A stretch of 64,000 bases of DNA from Ruegeria arenilitoris (lineage in GTDB: Bacteria > Pseudomonadota > Alphaproteobacteria > Rhodobacterales > Rhodobacteraceae), in NCBI RefSeq assembly GCF_013035315.1, contig NZ_WQHP01000001.1, positions 186,001-250,000 of the forward strand, read 5' to 3'. The position numbers and the translations under genes were made by a program. This document shows, one piece after another, positions 44,190 to 53,463 of the stretch (positions are counted from its first letter, which is position 1; each line of letters begins with the position of its first letter). The notes beneath the pieces are model-generated. The model was not told the DNA's origin. It ran no database searches and saw nothing but the letters and a program-made list of their open reading frames with translations.

Positions 44190-45257
44190 ATGGCGGATCT
44201 TCTGACAATGAGCGACAAGAAAAACGCAGACAAGCAAAAGGCGCTCGACAGCGCGCTGGCGCAAATCGAACGGCAGTTCGGCAAGGGCTCGATCATGAAG
44301 CTGGGCGAAGACGCCAAGCAAGACATCGATGCCAGCTCGACCGGGTCTTTGGGCTTGGACATTGCGCTGGGGATCGGCGGTTTGCCGATGGGCCGGATTG
44401 TTGAGATTTACGGGCCGGAAAGCTCGGGTAAAACGACTCTGACGCTGCACTGCATTGCAGAACAGCAAAAACGCGGCGGAGTTTGCGCCTTTGTCGATGC
44501 GGAACACGCGCTGGACCCCCAATATGCCCGCAAGCTGGGAGTGGATCTGGACGAGTTGCTGATCTCGCAGCCCGACACAGGTGAACAAGCGCTTGAGATC
44601 ACCGATACGCTGGTACGGTCCGGCGCTGTGAACATGGTCGTGGTCGACTCGGTTGCGGCGCTGACACCAAAATCCGAGCTTGAAGGCGACATGGGCGACA
44701 GCAACGTTGGCGTGCAAGCCCGTCTGATGAGCCAGGCAATGCGTAAGCTGACCGGCTCGATCAGCCGCTCGAACTGTATGGTGATCTTCATCAACCAGAT
44801 TCGGATGAAGATCGGCGTGATGTTTGGCAGCCCGGAAACCACCACCGGTGGTAACGCTCTGAAGTTCTACAGCTCGGTTCGTCTGGACATTCGCCGCATC
44901 GGCGCGATCAAGGATCGCGATGAGGTCGTCGGCAACCAGACCCGCGTCAAAGTGGTCAAGAACAAGGTGGCGCCACCGTTCAAACAGGTGGAATTCGACA
45001 TCATGTATGGCGAAGGCATCAGCAAAATGGGCGAGCTTCTGGATCTGGGCGTCAAAGCCGGTGTGGTCGAAAAGTCTGGCTCGTGGTTCAGCTATGGCGA
45101 TGAGCGTATCGGGCAGGGGCGTGAGAACGCGAAACAATACCTGCGCGACAACAGCCGCATTGCGCTGGACATTGAAGACAAGATTCGAGCAGCACACGGT
45201 CTGGATTTCGATATGCCGCCGGGTGCCGCTGAAGAGGATGACATCCTCGAGGCGTAA
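44190..45257 (+). CDS. recA: Recombinase RecA
   Basis: DNA-dependent ATPase of 355 residues for strand exchange and LexA co-cleavage. The ATG at 44190 has AGGAA just upstream and gives the usual N-terminus; a longer open frame upstream crosses the SOS box and is not coding. Walker A is GPESSGKTT near residue 75, with [21 protein letters not shown] before it, [21 protein letters not shown] (Walker B) near 150, loop L2 region [28 protein letters not shown] near 205, and an acidic C-terminus ([10 protein letters not shown]). All family residues are in place. Confidence 0.98.
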   Translation: MADLLTMSDKKNADKQKALDSALAQIERQFGKGSIMKLGEDAKQDIDASSTGSLGLDIALGIGGLPMGRIVEIYGPESSGKTTLTLHCIAEQQKRGGVCAFVDAEHALDPQYARKLGVDLDELLISQPDTGEQALEITDTLVRSGAVNMVVVDSVAALTPKSELEGDMGDSNVGVQARLMSQAMRKLTGSISRSNCMVIFINQIRMKIGVMFGSPETTTGGNALKFYSSVRLDIRRIGAIKDRDEVVGNQTRVKVVKNKVAPPFKQVEFDIMYGEGISKMGELLDLGVKAGVVEKSGSWFSYGDERIGQGRENAKQYLRDNSRIALDIEDKIRAAHGLDFDMPPGAAEEDDILEA

Positions 45258-45277
45258 TGGCTTAGTAAGAAAACAAG

Positions 45278-45308
45278 AACAGGGCGGCCCATCTGGCCGC
45301 CTTGTTTC
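45278..45308 (+). terminator. Probable terminator of recA
   Basis: Stem GGCGGCC (45283-45289) / GGCCGCC (45295-45301) with a five-base loop, followed by TTGTTTC, 25 bases after the recA stop. The T run is interrupted by one G, so strength is uncertain. Confidence 0.7.
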
Positions 45309-45395
45309 GTTCGGCGCACCCTAGGCTGTGGACTATCCTTGGGGACAGGGATAAACCCGTTTCGGAACAAATTGATTGCGCGCCGAGAGAGCCTT

Positions 45396-48065
45396 ATGCC
45401 CACGCTGAACGATATCCGCTCAACTTTTCTGAACTATTTTGCCAAACAGGGTCATGAAGTGGTCGCGTCCAGCCCGCTGGTCCCGCGCAATGACCCGACT
45501 TTGATGTTCGTCAACTCGGGCATGGTTCAGTTCAAGAACCTGTTCACCGGTGTTGAAACCCGCGACTATCAGCGCGCCACAACCGCGCAGAAATGTGTGC
45601 GGGCCGGTGGCAAGCACAATGACCTCGACAACGTGGGCTACACCGCGCGCCACCACACGTTCTTTGAGATGCTGGGCAACTTCTCGTTCGGGGACTACTT
45701 CAAGCATGATGCGATCCCGTTCGCGTGGGAACTCATCACCAAGGAATTCGGCATCGACAAAAGTCGCCTGCTGACAACGGTTTACCATACCGATGACGAG
45801 GCGTTCGAAATCTGGAAAAAGGTCGGCGTACCCGAAGACCGGATCATCCGCATCGCGACCAGCGACAATTTCTGGCAGATGGGCCCAACCGGCCCCTGTG
45901 GTCCGTGCACCGAGATTTTCTATGACCACGGCGATCACATCTGGGGTGGCCCTCCGGGTTCGGTCGAGGAAGACGGTGATCGGTTCATCGAGATCTGGAA
46001 CATCGTTTTCATGCAGAATGAGCAGTTCGAAGACGGCTCGATGGTGGAACTCGACATGCAGTCGATCGACACCGGCATGGGGCTGGAGCGTATCGGCGCT
46101 TTGCTGCAGGGCAGCCATGACAACTATGATACCGATCTGTTCAAAACGCTGATCGAGGCATCGGCTGAGGCGACCGGTGTTGATCCGTATGGTGACCAGA
46201 ACGTGCACCACCGCGTGATCGCGGATCACCTGCGTTCAACCTCGTTCCTGATTGCGGATGGGGTCATGCCCAGCAACGACGGGCGCGGTTATGTCCTGCG
46301 CCGGATCATGCGTCGCGCCATGCGGCATGCGCATCTGTTGGGCGCGAAGGATCCGGTCATGCACCAACTGGTGCCGACTCTGGTGCAATTGATGGGCGCA
46401 CAATACACCGAGCTTGGTCAGGCGCAGCCGTTGATCGAAGAAACGCTGCTGTTGGAAGAAACCCGGTTCAAACAAACGCTCGACCGCGGATTGAAGCTGC
46501 TGGATGACGAAGTCGCGGGACTGCCTGAAGGCGCGGCCTTGCCTGGCGGTGCCGCGTTCAAGCTGTATGACACATACGGGTTCCCGCTGGACCTGACGCA
46601 GGACGCCCTGCGCGAAAAGGGCCGGACCGTGGACACAGATGGGTTCGATGCAGCCATGGCAGAACAAAAAGCCAAGGCGCGTGCGGCCTGGGCCGGATCG
46701 GGCGAGGCTGCCGATCAGGCGGTTTGGTTCGACGTTCTGGACAGCGCCGGAGCGACCGACTTTCTGGGCTATGACACTGAAAAGGCCGAAGGTCAGATCG
46801 CGGCTTTGGCCGTGGACGGTGCTTTGGTCGATACGATCGAAAAGGGCGGTTCCGGCTGGGTCATCGTCAACCAAACGCCGTTCTATGGCGAGGCCGGTGG
46901 TCAGGTTGGTGACACAGGTGAAATCCGTCGACTTGAAGAGCGCGATGACATGGCGCGCGTGGAAGACACGAAGAAATTCGCGGACGGCAAGGTTTACGCC
47001 CATAAGGTCACCGTGGATCATGGAACGTTGTCGAAGGGAGATGCGGTGGAGCTTGAGGTTGATCACACTCGCCGTACCGCCATTCGTGCCAATCACTCGG
47101 CAACTCACTTGCTGCACGAAGCTCTGCGCGAGACGCTGGGCGATCATGTTGCACAGCGTGGGTCGCTGAACGCGGCGGATCGGTTGCGGTTTGATTTCAG
47201 CCACTCCAAGGCATTGAGCCGCGAGGAAATTCAGAAGGTCGAGCGGGACGTCAATGACTTCATCCGCCAGAACTCGACCGTTGAAACGCGGATCATGACG
47301 GCGGACGATGCGCGCGAATTGGGTGCGCAGGCGCTGTTTGGCGAAAAGTACGGCGACGAGGTCCGCGTTGTCTCGATGGGCAAGGCTCCGACGGGCAAGG
47401 GTCAGGACGGTGAAACCTGGTCGATTGAACTCTGCGGTGGCACGCATGTGCGCCAAACCGGCGATATCGGCACCTTCGTCGTTCTGGGCGACAGCGCCAG
47501 CAGCGCCGGTGTGCGCCGGATCGAAGCGCTGACCGGTGATGATGCCCTGCGCCACTTGTCGCAGCAGGATCAACGGCTGGGGCAGATTGCGTCAGAGCTC
47601 AAGGCGCAACCCGACGACGTTGTGAACCGCGTCAAGGCGCTGTTGGACGAACGCAAATCGCTGCAGAACGAAGTTGCGCAACTGCGCCGGGACCTCGCCA
47701 TGGCGGGTGGAGCCGGGCAGGGCGGCAGCGAGGCCCGCGATGTGAATGGTGTTGCCTTTCTTGCCCAGGCGCTGAACGGCGTGTCCGGCAAGGACCTGCC
47801 TGCGCTGATCGATGAACACAAAAGCCGCCTGGGTTCGGGCGCTGTTCTGCTGATCGCAGATGCCGGTGGTAAGGCGGCCGTTGCCGCCGGCGTAACCGCG
47901 GACCTGACAGATAAAGTCTCGGCCGTTGATCTGGTCCGTGCTGCGGTTGCCGAATTGGGCGGCAAGGGCGGTGGCGGACGTCCCGACATGGCACAAGGGG
48001 GCGGAAAGGACGCCTCGAATTCAGATGCGGCAATCAAAGCCGCCGAGCAGGTTCTGGGAGGATAA
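45396..48065 (+). CDS. alaS: Alanine--tRNA ligase
   Basis: Class II aminoacyl-tRNA synthetase of 889 residues. The start at 45396 ([15 protein letters not shown]) follows GAGAGAG and matches the family N-terminus. Catalytic domain marks: [53 protein letters not shown]; editing domain zinc ligands in [14 protein letters not shown] near residue 565 and [13 protein letters not shown] near 665; then the DHHA1-type C-terminal domain with [11 protein letters not shown] near the end. It is complete and normal. The DUF1330 gene starts two bases after its stop. Confidence 0.97.
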   Translation: MPTLNDIRSTFLNYFAKQGHEVVASSPLVPRNDPTLMFVNSGMVQFKNLFTGVETRDYQRATTAQKCVRAGGKHNDLDNVGYTARHHTFFEMLGNFSFGDYFKHDAIPFAWELITKEFGIDKSRLLTTVYHTDDEAFEIWKKVGVPEDRIIRIATSDNFWQMGPTGPCGPCTEIFYDHGDHIWGGPPGSVEEDGDRFIEIWNIVFMQNEQFEDGSMVELDMQSIDTGMGLERIGALLQGSHDNYDTDLFKTLIEASAEATGVDPYGDQNVHHRVIADHLRSTSFLIADGVMPSNDGRGYVLRRIMRRAMRHAHLLGAKDPVMHQLVPTLVQLMGAQYTELGQAQPLIEETLLLEETRFKQTLDRGLKLLDDEVAGLPEGAALPGGAAFKLYDTYGFPLDLTQDALREKGRTVDTDGFDAAMAEQKAKARAAWAGSGEAADQAVWFDVLDSAGATDFLGYDTEKAEGQIAALAVDGALVDTIEKGGSGWVIVNQTPFYGEAGGQVGDTGEIRRLEERDDMARVEDTKKFADGKVYAHKVTVDHGTLSKGDAVELEVDHTRRTAIRANHSATHLLHEALRETLGDHVAQRGSLNAADRLRFDFSHSKALSREEIQKVERDVNDFIRQNSTVETRIMTADDARELGAQALFGEKYGDEVRVVSMGKAPTGKGQDGETWSIELCGGTHVRQTGDIGTFVVLGDSASSAGVRRIEALTGDDALRHLSQQDQRLGQIASELKAQPDDVVNRVKALLDERKSLQNEVAQLRRDLAMAGGAGQGGSEARDVNGVAFLAQALNGVSGKDLPALIDEHKSRLGSGAVLLIADAGGKAAVAAGVTADLTDKVSAVDLVRAAVAELGGKGGGGRPDMAQGGGKDASNSDAAIKAAEQVLGG

Positions 48066-48066
48066 G

Positions 48067-48354
48067 ATGGCCGCGCTTTGGATTGCACATGTAACCGTGA
48101 CTGACGCAGATGCTTATGCGAAGTACGCGGAACTCGCCGGGCCCGCGATCGCCAAGCATGGCGGGACGTTCATCGCCCGAGCTGCGCGGTATGTGCAGCT
48201 TGAAGGGAAAGAGCGGCCGCGAAACGTGGTTGCTCGATTCCCGTCGGTAGAGGCGGCGGTCGAATGCTACAATTCGCCCGAATACCAGCAGGCCCTGGAC
48301 CATGCCCGTGGCGCGAGCGAGCGCGAACTTGTGGTTGTCGAGATCACCGAATAA
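48067..48354 (+). CDS. DUF1330 domain protein
   Basis: Cytoplasmic protein of 95 residues, dimeric alpha/beta-barrel type. The start at 48067 is set by GGGAGGA in the end of alaS. It begins MAALWIAHVTVTDADAYAKYAELAG and carries the family strings HGGTFIARAARYVQLEGKERPRNVVARF and FPSVEAAVECYNSPEYQQAL. The family's reaction is unknown. Translation is probably linked to alaS because only one base separates the two genes. Confidence 0.9.
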   Translation: MAALWIAHVTVTDADAYAKYAELAGPAIAKHGGTFIARAARYVQLEGKERPRNVVARFPSVEAAVECYNSPEYQQALDHARGASERELVVVEITE

Positions 48355-48721
48355 CGCCCCGACGGGGCTGACAAGCACAGAATCCGCCCAGCGTATCGCT
48401 TGATGGGCGGATTTCAGCCGAACATATCACGATTTGAAAATGTGGTATTGTGGCAACTTTGGACGTTGTCTGAATCTTTTTGATTCCAGAGCCTTAACTG
48501 ATTTCCGTGTGGGCCTTGAAGTGGTTTCCCGCCCAGATTGTGGCGGCATGCCCGCAATTCTTGCGCGAAATGGTCATATTGAGTGACGAATTTCCGCCCT
48601 TTTTCCCCTTCAGCGTCGCCTCAGATTGTACAAGCGCTACCGTTTACCGTTAGTTGGTTCTAATCGAATACGGTCCCGCTTGTCGCCAAACGACTGAGTA
48701 GACAGGGATCGAGGTACAGGC
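48355..48721. other. Intergenic stretch between DUF1330 and the cysteine protease gene
   Basis: About 370 bases without a gene. It contains two hairpins after the DUF1330 stop: a short GCCCC/GGGGC (48356-48368) and a perfect 10-bp stem AATCCGCCCA/TGGGCGGATT with a 13-base loop (48381-48413), the likely end of the alaS-DUF1330 transcript although no real T run follows. The remaining 300 bases before the protease gene should hold its promoter; I could not pick a convincing -35/-10 pair. Confidence 0.5.
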
Positions 48722-49345
48722 ATGAAATCGTTGGATATCGGACTCGGGGCCGCTCTCGGGCGGATCGTTACATATTCAGGTCGGGCAGTGGGGATCGCTG
48801 CTTTGGTGTGCGGGGCGGTGTTTGCCGGGTCCGCAGTTGAGGCGAGCGAAGGCAACTTCATTCGCACCGTTGCGTCGTCGCCTCCGCCGTCGGGCGCCCG
48901 CCAACTGTGTCGCCAATACGCTTGGGCCTGTTCAAGCAAAGCTTCGGCGCGCATGACATCGCAGCAAGAAATGAAAATCATTCAACGCATCAACCGTCAG
49001 GTCAACGCGACGACCCGCGCGGTGACCGATCAGGCGCAATACCGTACCAGCGAGCGGTGGGCGCTGCCGACCTCGCGCGGTGGCGATTGCGAAGACTTTG
49101 CGTTGTTGAAGAAACGCGATCTTATCCGGGCTGGCGTTGATCCAAGCAAATTGCTGATCGCCACAGTGCTGGATACGAAACGCAACGCACATGCTGTTTT
49201 GGTCTATCGCTCTGCTTCCGGGGATCTGGTGCTGGATAATCTGACCGATCGGATCAAGCCCTGGTCAGCGACGCGCTACTTGTTCCTTCGGATGCAGGAC
49301 CCGCGGAAGCCCAGCAGTTGGGTCGGTGTTTACGGCCGCAGTTAA
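48722..49345 (+). CDS. Transglutaminase-like cysteine protease (BTLCP/LapG family)
   Basis: Periplasmic cysteine protease of 207 residues. A basic N-terminus and hydrophobic segment (VGIAALVCGAVFAGSAVEA, to about residue 42) act as signal. The catalytic triad is visible: Cys in RGGDCEDFALLKK near residue 124, His in RNAHAVLVYRS near 158, and Asp in LVLDNLTDRI near 172. In Pseudomonas, LapG of this family cleaves a double-alanine site of a large surface adhesin under control of LapD. No LapD or adhesin is encoded here. It converges on an exported Gly-rich repeat protein, a positional hint of a substrate. Confidence 0.9.
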   Translation: MKSLDIGLGAALGRIVTYSGRAVGIAALVCGAVFAGSAVEASEGNFIRTVASSPPPSGARQLCRQYAWACSSKASARMTSQQEMKIIQRINRQVNATTRAVTDQAQYRTSERWALPTSRGGDCEDFALLKKRDLIRAGVDPSKLLIATVLDTKRNAHAVLVYRSASGDLVLDNLTDRIKPWSATRYLFLRMQDPRKPSSWVGVYGRS

Positions 49346-49376
49346 GGCTTCCGTCTTTCTTCTGAAATAGCTATCA

Positions 49377-49409
49377 GGGGCGACCATTTGATCGCCCCTT
49401 TATATTTTT
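49377..49409 (+). terminator. Terminator of the cysteine protease gene
   Basis: 7-bp stem GGGGCGA / TCGCCCC with an eight-base loop followed by TTTATATTTTT, 32 bases after the protease stop codon. Confidence 0.88.
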
Positions 49410-49495
49410 GGTCATATCAATAGTGCTGCCCTAAACTTTTCTCGCACCGCAGCCTAAAGGGATTGGCTCCGCAGGCTGCGCTGCATGTCAGTTCG

Positions 49496-50605
49496 TTACA
49501 GCGTGCCGCCGCTTCCGTCGCTGCCGCCACCGGCCGATCCGCCGCCGCCGCTGCCATCGCTGCCGCCGCCGCCATCGCCGCCGCCGCTGCCATCGTTGCC
49601 GCCGCCGCCATCACCGCCGCCGCTGCCATCGTTGCCGCCGCCACCATCACCGCCGCCGCTGCCATCGCTTCCGCCACCGCCGCCGCCGTCATTGTTGCCG
49701 CCGTTGCCGCTGCCGCTGTCAGAGTTGCCTCCGCCATTGCTGCCGCCGTTGCCGTCGCCGCTGTTGGAGTTGCCGCCGCCATTGCTGCCGCCGTTGCCGT
49801 CGCCGCTGTTGGAGTTGCCGCCGCCATTGCTGCCGCCGTTGCCGTCGCCGCTGTTGGAGTTGCCGCCGCCATTGCTGCCGCCATTGCCGTCGCCGCTGTT
49901 GGAGTTGCCGCCGCCATTGCTGCCGCCGTTGCCGTCGCCGCTGTTGGAGTTGCCGCCGCCATTGCTGCCGCCGTTGCCGTCGCCGCTGTTGGAGTTGCCG
50001 CCGCCATTGCTGCCGCCGCTGCCGCCGCCGCTGTTGTTGTCTGCGCCACCGTTGCTGCCGCCGCTGCCATTGCTGCCACCGCCGTTGCTGCCGCCTGTGC
50101 CGCCACCGGATCCACCGCTGCCGCCGCCGGTGTTACCACCGCCACCGCCGCCGCCAGATCCGCCGTCGTCGCCTCCGGACCCGCCGTTACCGCCGTCGCC
50201 GCCGTCACGAGTTTCGCCGCCGCGGGTCGTGGTTGCGCCCGCTCCGCCCGAGCTACCGTTGCCGCTGTCCGACGCACTTGCAGTGCTTGCGGCGCCACGA
50301 TTTTCGTTATCGTCGTTGCGCGTATCGTTCCGAACAGTTGCGGTTGGGATGTCAGTCAAAACCGCCGCGAACAGAGGGCAGGCCTGAGAGGTGCGGGCCA
50401 GAATATCCTCAAAATCAGCGCGACGCTGGATGTACCGCAGCATCCGTTTATCCACCACTTTGCAACCACAAAGCGTTTCGGTGGATACGGATTGACGGGC
50501 TGTTTTGACGTTACAGGTTTCTGCCGCATATGCCGCGCCGGTTGCCATGAATGGGAATGTCGCGGATACAAATACAAACGAATATAAACGGGACCTTACG
50601 CGCAT
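49496..50605 (-). CDS. Exported Gly/Asn/Ser-rich repeat protein
   Basis: Protein of 369 residues whose start (50605) has AAAGGAG seven bases upstream. A signal peptide of about 27 residues (RSRLYSFVFVSATFPFMATG, cut near AYA-AET) leads to a folded region of about 65 residues with four cysteines (ETCNVK, LCGCK, SQACP). From about residue 115 the chain is low-complexity Gly with Asn, Ser and Asp: six near-identical 15-residue units GGSNGGGNSNSGDGN plus a seventh variant, then three 12-residue units of the form GGGDGGGGNDGS. It lacks RTX calcium nonapeptides and any LPXTG or autotransporter end. I do not recognise the family; an extracellular matrix or surface filament component is a guess. Confidence 0.8.
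   Translation of the reverse strand: MRVRSRLYSFVFVSATFPFMATGAAYAAETCNVKTARQSVSTETLCGCKVVDKRMLRYIQRRADFEDILARTSQACPLFAAVLTDIPTATVRNDTRNDDNENRGAASTASASDSGNGSSGGAGATTTRGGETRDGGDGGNGGSGGDDGGSGGGGGGGNTGGGSGGSGGGTGGSNGGGSNGSGGSNGGADNNSGGGSGGSNGGGNSNSGDGNGGSNGGGNSNSGDGNGGSNGGGNSNSGDGNGGSNGGGNSNSGDGNGGSNGGGNSNSGDGNGGSNGGGNSNSGDGNGGSNGGGNSDSGSGNGGNNDGGGGGGSDGSGGGDGGGGNDGSGGGDGGGGNDGSGGGDGGGGSDGSGGGGSAGGGSDGSGGTL
49716..50030 (-). repeat. 45-bp tandem repeat array, seven copies
   Basis: Units begin at 49716, 49761, 49806, 49851, 49896, 49941 and 49986, each 45 bases. Six are almost identical at DNA level; one differs by a silent AAC/AAT change and the copy at 49716 is more diverged. A second array of 36-bp units (three copies) lies just to the left at about 49545-49665. 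The arrays encode the Gly-rich part of the exported protein. Near-identity at synonymous positions points to recent expansion by slippage or recombination. Confidence 0.92.
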
Positions 50606-50625
50606 AGCGCTACTCCTTTAAACTC

Positions 50626-50652
50626 ATTACTTACACCTAACAACTAAGTAAT
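50626..50652 (-). promoter_or_regulatory. Inverted repeat in the promoter/leader of the Gly-rich gene
   Basis: ATTACTT (50626-50632) and AAGTAAT (50646-50652) are perfect inverted copies with a 13-base spacer, 21 bases upstream of the Gly-rich protein start on the minus strand. It could be an operator or an mRNA leader hairpin. The regulator is unknown. Confidence 0.4.
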
Positions 50653-50765
50653 TGTGCCACAAAATTGACAAAAATACAGCCGTATCCTGCCTCATTTTTC
50701 TTTGGGCTGTCACTACCCAAGACGAAGAAACGCGCAACCTATTGGCGAAACTATATGAAAAACAA

Positions 50766-50793
50766 CAAAAAAGCCCGGTCGAGCAACGGGCTG
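50766..50793 (-). terminator. Rho-independent terminator of typA/bipA
   Basis: Stem AGCCCG / CGGGCT with a nine-base loop; read on the minus strand it is followed by TTTTTTG, about 90 bases after the bipA stop. It also separates bipA from the Gly-rich gene on the same strand. Confidence 0.8.
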
Positions 50794-50879
50794 TTTTGAA
50801 GTCAAAATAGTCAAAATGGAAGCAAAAATGCCACATCGGGCCCATTGTACCGCTTTCGGAAACAGTGGGCCTGAGAAGC

Positions 50880-52697
50880 TTAAGCCGACTTTGCCATCCG
50901 TTTCCGCTCGTGCGGATCAAGGTAGCGTTTGCGCAGGCGAATGGCGTTTGGTGTAACCTCAACCAGTTCGTCATCGTCGATGTATGCAATTGCTTCTTCC
51001 AACGAGAACTGGATATGCGGAGTGAGGCGCACGGCGTCATCCGAACCGCTGGCGCGTACGTTTGTCAGCTTTTTGCCTTTTAGCGGGTTCACTTCCAGAT
51101 CGTTGTCGCGCGAATGCTCACCGATCACCATGCCCTGATACACGTTGGTTTGCGGGGCGACGAACATGCGACCACGTTCTTCCAGGTTCCAAAGCGCATA
51201 GGCCACGGCCTGGCCGTTCTCCATCGAGATCAGAACCCCGGCACGACGGCCCGGGATCGGACCTTTATGGGCCGCCCAGCCGTGGAACACGCGGTTCAGA
51301 ACGCCGGTGCCACGGGTGTCGGTCAGAAACTCACCGTGATAGCCGATCAGCCCACGAGACGGGACGTGAGCGATGATGCGGGTCTTGCCTGCACCTGCGG
51401 GGCGCATTTCAGCCAGTTCGCCTTTGCGCGCGCCGGTGATCTTTTCGATTACAGCGCCCGAATATTCATCGTCAACGTCGATGGTGACTTCTTCGATGGG
51501 TTCCATCCGCTGGCCGTCTTCTTCGCGGAACAGAACCTGCGGGCGCGAGATGCTGAGCTCGAACCCTTCGCGGCGCATGTTCTCGATCAGAACGCCCATC
51601 TGGAGTTCACCGCGACCCGCAACCTCGAAGGCTTCGCCGCCGGGAGTGTCGGTAATGCGGATTGCAACGTTCGATTCGGCCTCTTTCATCAGGCGATCGC
51701 GAATGACGCGCGACTGGACCTTCTTTCCGTCACGACCGGCCAGCGGCGAGTCGTTGATACCGAAGGTCACGGTGATGGTCGGCGGATCGATGGGCTGAGC
51801 GGGCAGGGCCTCGTCAACCTGAGGGGAAACAAGCGAATCTGCCACGGTCGCCTTGCTCATGCCAGCGATGGTGACGATGTCACCTGCTTCTGCAACATCG
51901 ATAGGCTGTTGGGCGAGGCCACGGAACGCCAGGATTTTCGACGCGCGGAAGTTCTCGATCAGCGTGCCGTCGCGGGACAGGGCCTTGAGGCTGTCACCTG
52001 CCTTCAGCGTGCCGCTTTCCACACGACCGGTCAGGATGCGGCCGATGAACGGATCGCTGCCCAGCGTGGTTGCCAGCATACGGAAGGGTTCGTCTTTCTT
52101 GTCGGCCTGTTTCGGCGCGGGGACGTGGTCGACGACCAAGTCGAACAGGGCTGTCAGGTCCTTGCGGGGGCCGTCCAGTTCCATATCAGCCCAACCGGAA
52201 CGTCCCGAGGCGTACATGGCAGGGAAATCCAGTTGCTCATCATCAGCGCCAAGGTTGGCGAACAGGTCAAAGCATTCGTCCAGCGCGCGGTCAGGCTCGG
52301 CATCGGGTTTGTCGACCTTGTTCAGAACCACGATCGGGCGCAGGCCCAGCGCAAGCGCTTTCGAAGTCACGAACTTGGTCTGCGGCATCGGGCCTTCGGC
52401 TGCGTCAACCAGCAGGACAACGCCGTCAACCATCGAGAGGATACGCTCGACCTCACCACCGAAGTCGGCGTGGCCGGGGGTGTCGACGATGTTGATCCGC
52501 GTGCCTTTCCACTCAACACTGGTGGCTTTGGCAAGGATGGTGATCCCGCGCTCGCGCTCCAGATCGTTGCTGTCCATGGCGCGCTCGGCCACGGCTTGAT
52601 TTTCCCGGAACGCGCCGGATTGTTTGAGCAGCTCATCCACCAGGGTCGTTTTACCGTGGTCCACGTGAGCGATGATTGCGATGTTGCGCAGGTCCAT
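50880..52697 (-). CDS. typA: Translational GTPase TypA/BipA
   Basis: Ribosome-associated GTPase of 605 residues, needed under cold and other stress for 50S assembly. G1 is [17 protein letters not shown] at the N-terminus, G2 in [16 protein letters not shown]3 [15 protein letters not shown]4 [19 protein letters not shown]. The later EF-G-like domains show [19 protein letters not shown] and the C-terminal BipA domain [28 protein letters not shown] (in two parts) near residue 440. Length and order are normal. The upstream SMR gene lies 76 bases before it on the same strand. Confidence 0.97.
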   Translation of the reverse strand: MDLRNIAIIAHVDHGKTTLVDELLKQSGAFRENQAVAERAMDSNDLERERGITILAKATSVEWKGTRINIVDTPGHADFGGEVERILSMVDGVVLLVDAAEGPMPQTKFVTSKALALGLRPIVVLNKVDKPDAEPDRALDECFDLFANLGADDEQLDFPAMYASGRSGWADMELDGPRKDLTALFDLVVDHVPAPKQADKKDEPFRMLATTLGSDPFIGRILTGRVESGTLKAGDSLKALSRDGTLIENFRASKILAFRGLAQQPIDVAEAGDIVTIAGMSKATVADSLVSPQVDEALPAQPIDPPTITVTFGINDSPLAGRDGKKVQSRVIRDRLMKEAESNVAIRITDTPGGEAFEVAGRGELQMGVLIENMRREGFELSISRPQVLFREEDGQRMEPIEEVTIDVDDEYSGAVIEKITGARKGELAEMRPAGAGKTRIIAHVPSRGLIGYHGEFLTDTRGTGVLNRVFHGWAAHKGPIPGRRAGVLISMENGQAVAYALWNLEERGRMFVAPQTNVYQGMVIGEHSRDNDLEVNPLKGKKLTNVRASGSDDAVRLTPHIQFSLEEAIAYIDDDELVEVTPNAIRLRKRYLDPHERKRMAKSA

Positions 52698-52773
52698 GAG
52701 AGGTCAGCCTTTGAACGGGAAGTTGCCGCGCGCATAACGCGGATTTGCCGAATAGGCCAGCCCTAACCGGTCG

Positions 52774-53109
52774 TCAGTGGCCTGCAGTCTTGGAAAACAG
52801 GTGAATGATCAGGATTCCGGTCAAAATCATCGCTAAACCGATCACCGCAGGCCAGTCTAGTCGCTGACCGAACACTATGAACCCGATGATGGCGATCAGC
52901 ACAATCCCGAGACCCGACCAGATGGCATAGACAATGCCGACAGGCATGTATTTCAGGGTCAGCCCCAACAGGTAGAAGGCGACGCCATAGCCCAAAACGA
53001 CCAGCACCGATGGCCAGAACCGGCTAAACTGCTGACTGGCCTGCAACGCCGTCGTGCCAATCGTTTCGGCGATCACCGCCAGCAAGAGGATCAAATAAGC
53101 TTTGGGCAC
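52774..53109 (-). CDS. Small multidrug resistance (SMR) family transporter
   Basis: Four-helix inner-membrane protein of 111 residues, the family length. I start at a GTG at 53109 (MPKAYLILLLAVIAETIGTTAL), because an upstream extension of the frame has no family resemblance and covers an intergenic region. The essential glutamate is in AVIAETIGTTAL (Glu near residue 13), with the family strings FSRFWPSVLVVLGYGVAFYLL, YAIWSGLGIVLIAIIG and DWPAVIGLAMILTGI. It works as a dual-topology dimer that expels cationic drugs, guanidinium or polyamines by proton exchange. The substrate here cannot be told. Confidence 0.92.
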   Translation of the reverse strand: MPKAYLILLLAVIAETIGTTALQASQQFSRFWPSVLVVLGYGVAFYLLGLTLKYMPVGIVYAIWSGLGIVLIAIIGFIVFGQRLDWPAVIGLAMILTGILIIHLFSKTAGH

Positions 53110-53463
53110 AGGATGTCTCAGTCTGGGTTTCCTGCGCCCGGTTGAGCACGAAATCTTACTGGGCGGCAAGTGAATTTTTGTGGCCCGCCAACGAATTTCA
53201 AACGCAAGTACCCAGATGGAAACGAGCCTTCGCTGGTCAGGATAACCGTACTGTTTCAAAAGAAAAAAGCTTGGTATCCATATCGTGTTTCGAGTGATTT
53301 CTTTGCGAGTATTTTTTGTGACCAGATTTGCATTATCCGTTATTGCGGCTTCGGCTTTGATCGTAACGTTTGGTTGGCTGGCAGGCGAAGCGCCTGCTGA
53401 CAATAATGCAACCAAGAGGGGGCAACATCCGGTCACCCAACCGGGTTGAGCGCTTAGAAGCGA
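53110..53463. other. Intergenic stretch with one possible small gene
   Basis: About 350 bases between the SMR gene start and the end of the tandem-HD gene. The only candidate content is a short open frame on the plus strand (53318-53449). The minus-strand frame continuous with the SMR gene is judged non-coding. No RNA gene or strong terminator is seen. Confidence 0.45.
53318..53449 (+). CDS. Possible small exported or membrane peptide (43 aa)
   Basis: A GTG-initiated frame of 43 codons that reads as a signal-peptide-like helix (RFALSVIAASALIVTFGWLAG) followed by a polar tail ending HPVTQPG. An in-frame GTG 11 codons upstream is an alternative start. Neither has a clear ribosome site, and no known family is matched. 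It could also be chance hydrophobicity in an intergenic region. Confidence 0.3.
   Translation: MTRFALSVIAASALIVTFGWLAGEAPADNNATKRGQHPVTQPG

Noticed and set aside
49449-49479. GCAGCCT/AGGCTGC inverted repeat as terminator of the Gly-rich gene
   Set aside because: On the minus strand it is not followed by a T run and the loop is 17 bases, so I cannot support it as a terminator.
49463-50587. Long plus-strand open frames coding for Ala-rich and Pro-rich proteins opposite the Gly-rich gene
   Set aside because: They are complementary readings of the GC-rich tandem repeats. They lack a ribosome site and signal peptide, whereas the minus-strand frame has AAAGGAG, a signal peptide and a non-repetitive head domain.
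51114-52766. 550-codon plus-strand frame opposite typA/bipA
   Set aside because: Antisense shadow; typA has all GTPase motifs.
53110-53436. N-terminal extension of the SMR frame to 220 residues
   Set aside because: SMR proteins are about 110 residues and the extension has no helices of the family; the GTG at 53109 gives the normal length.
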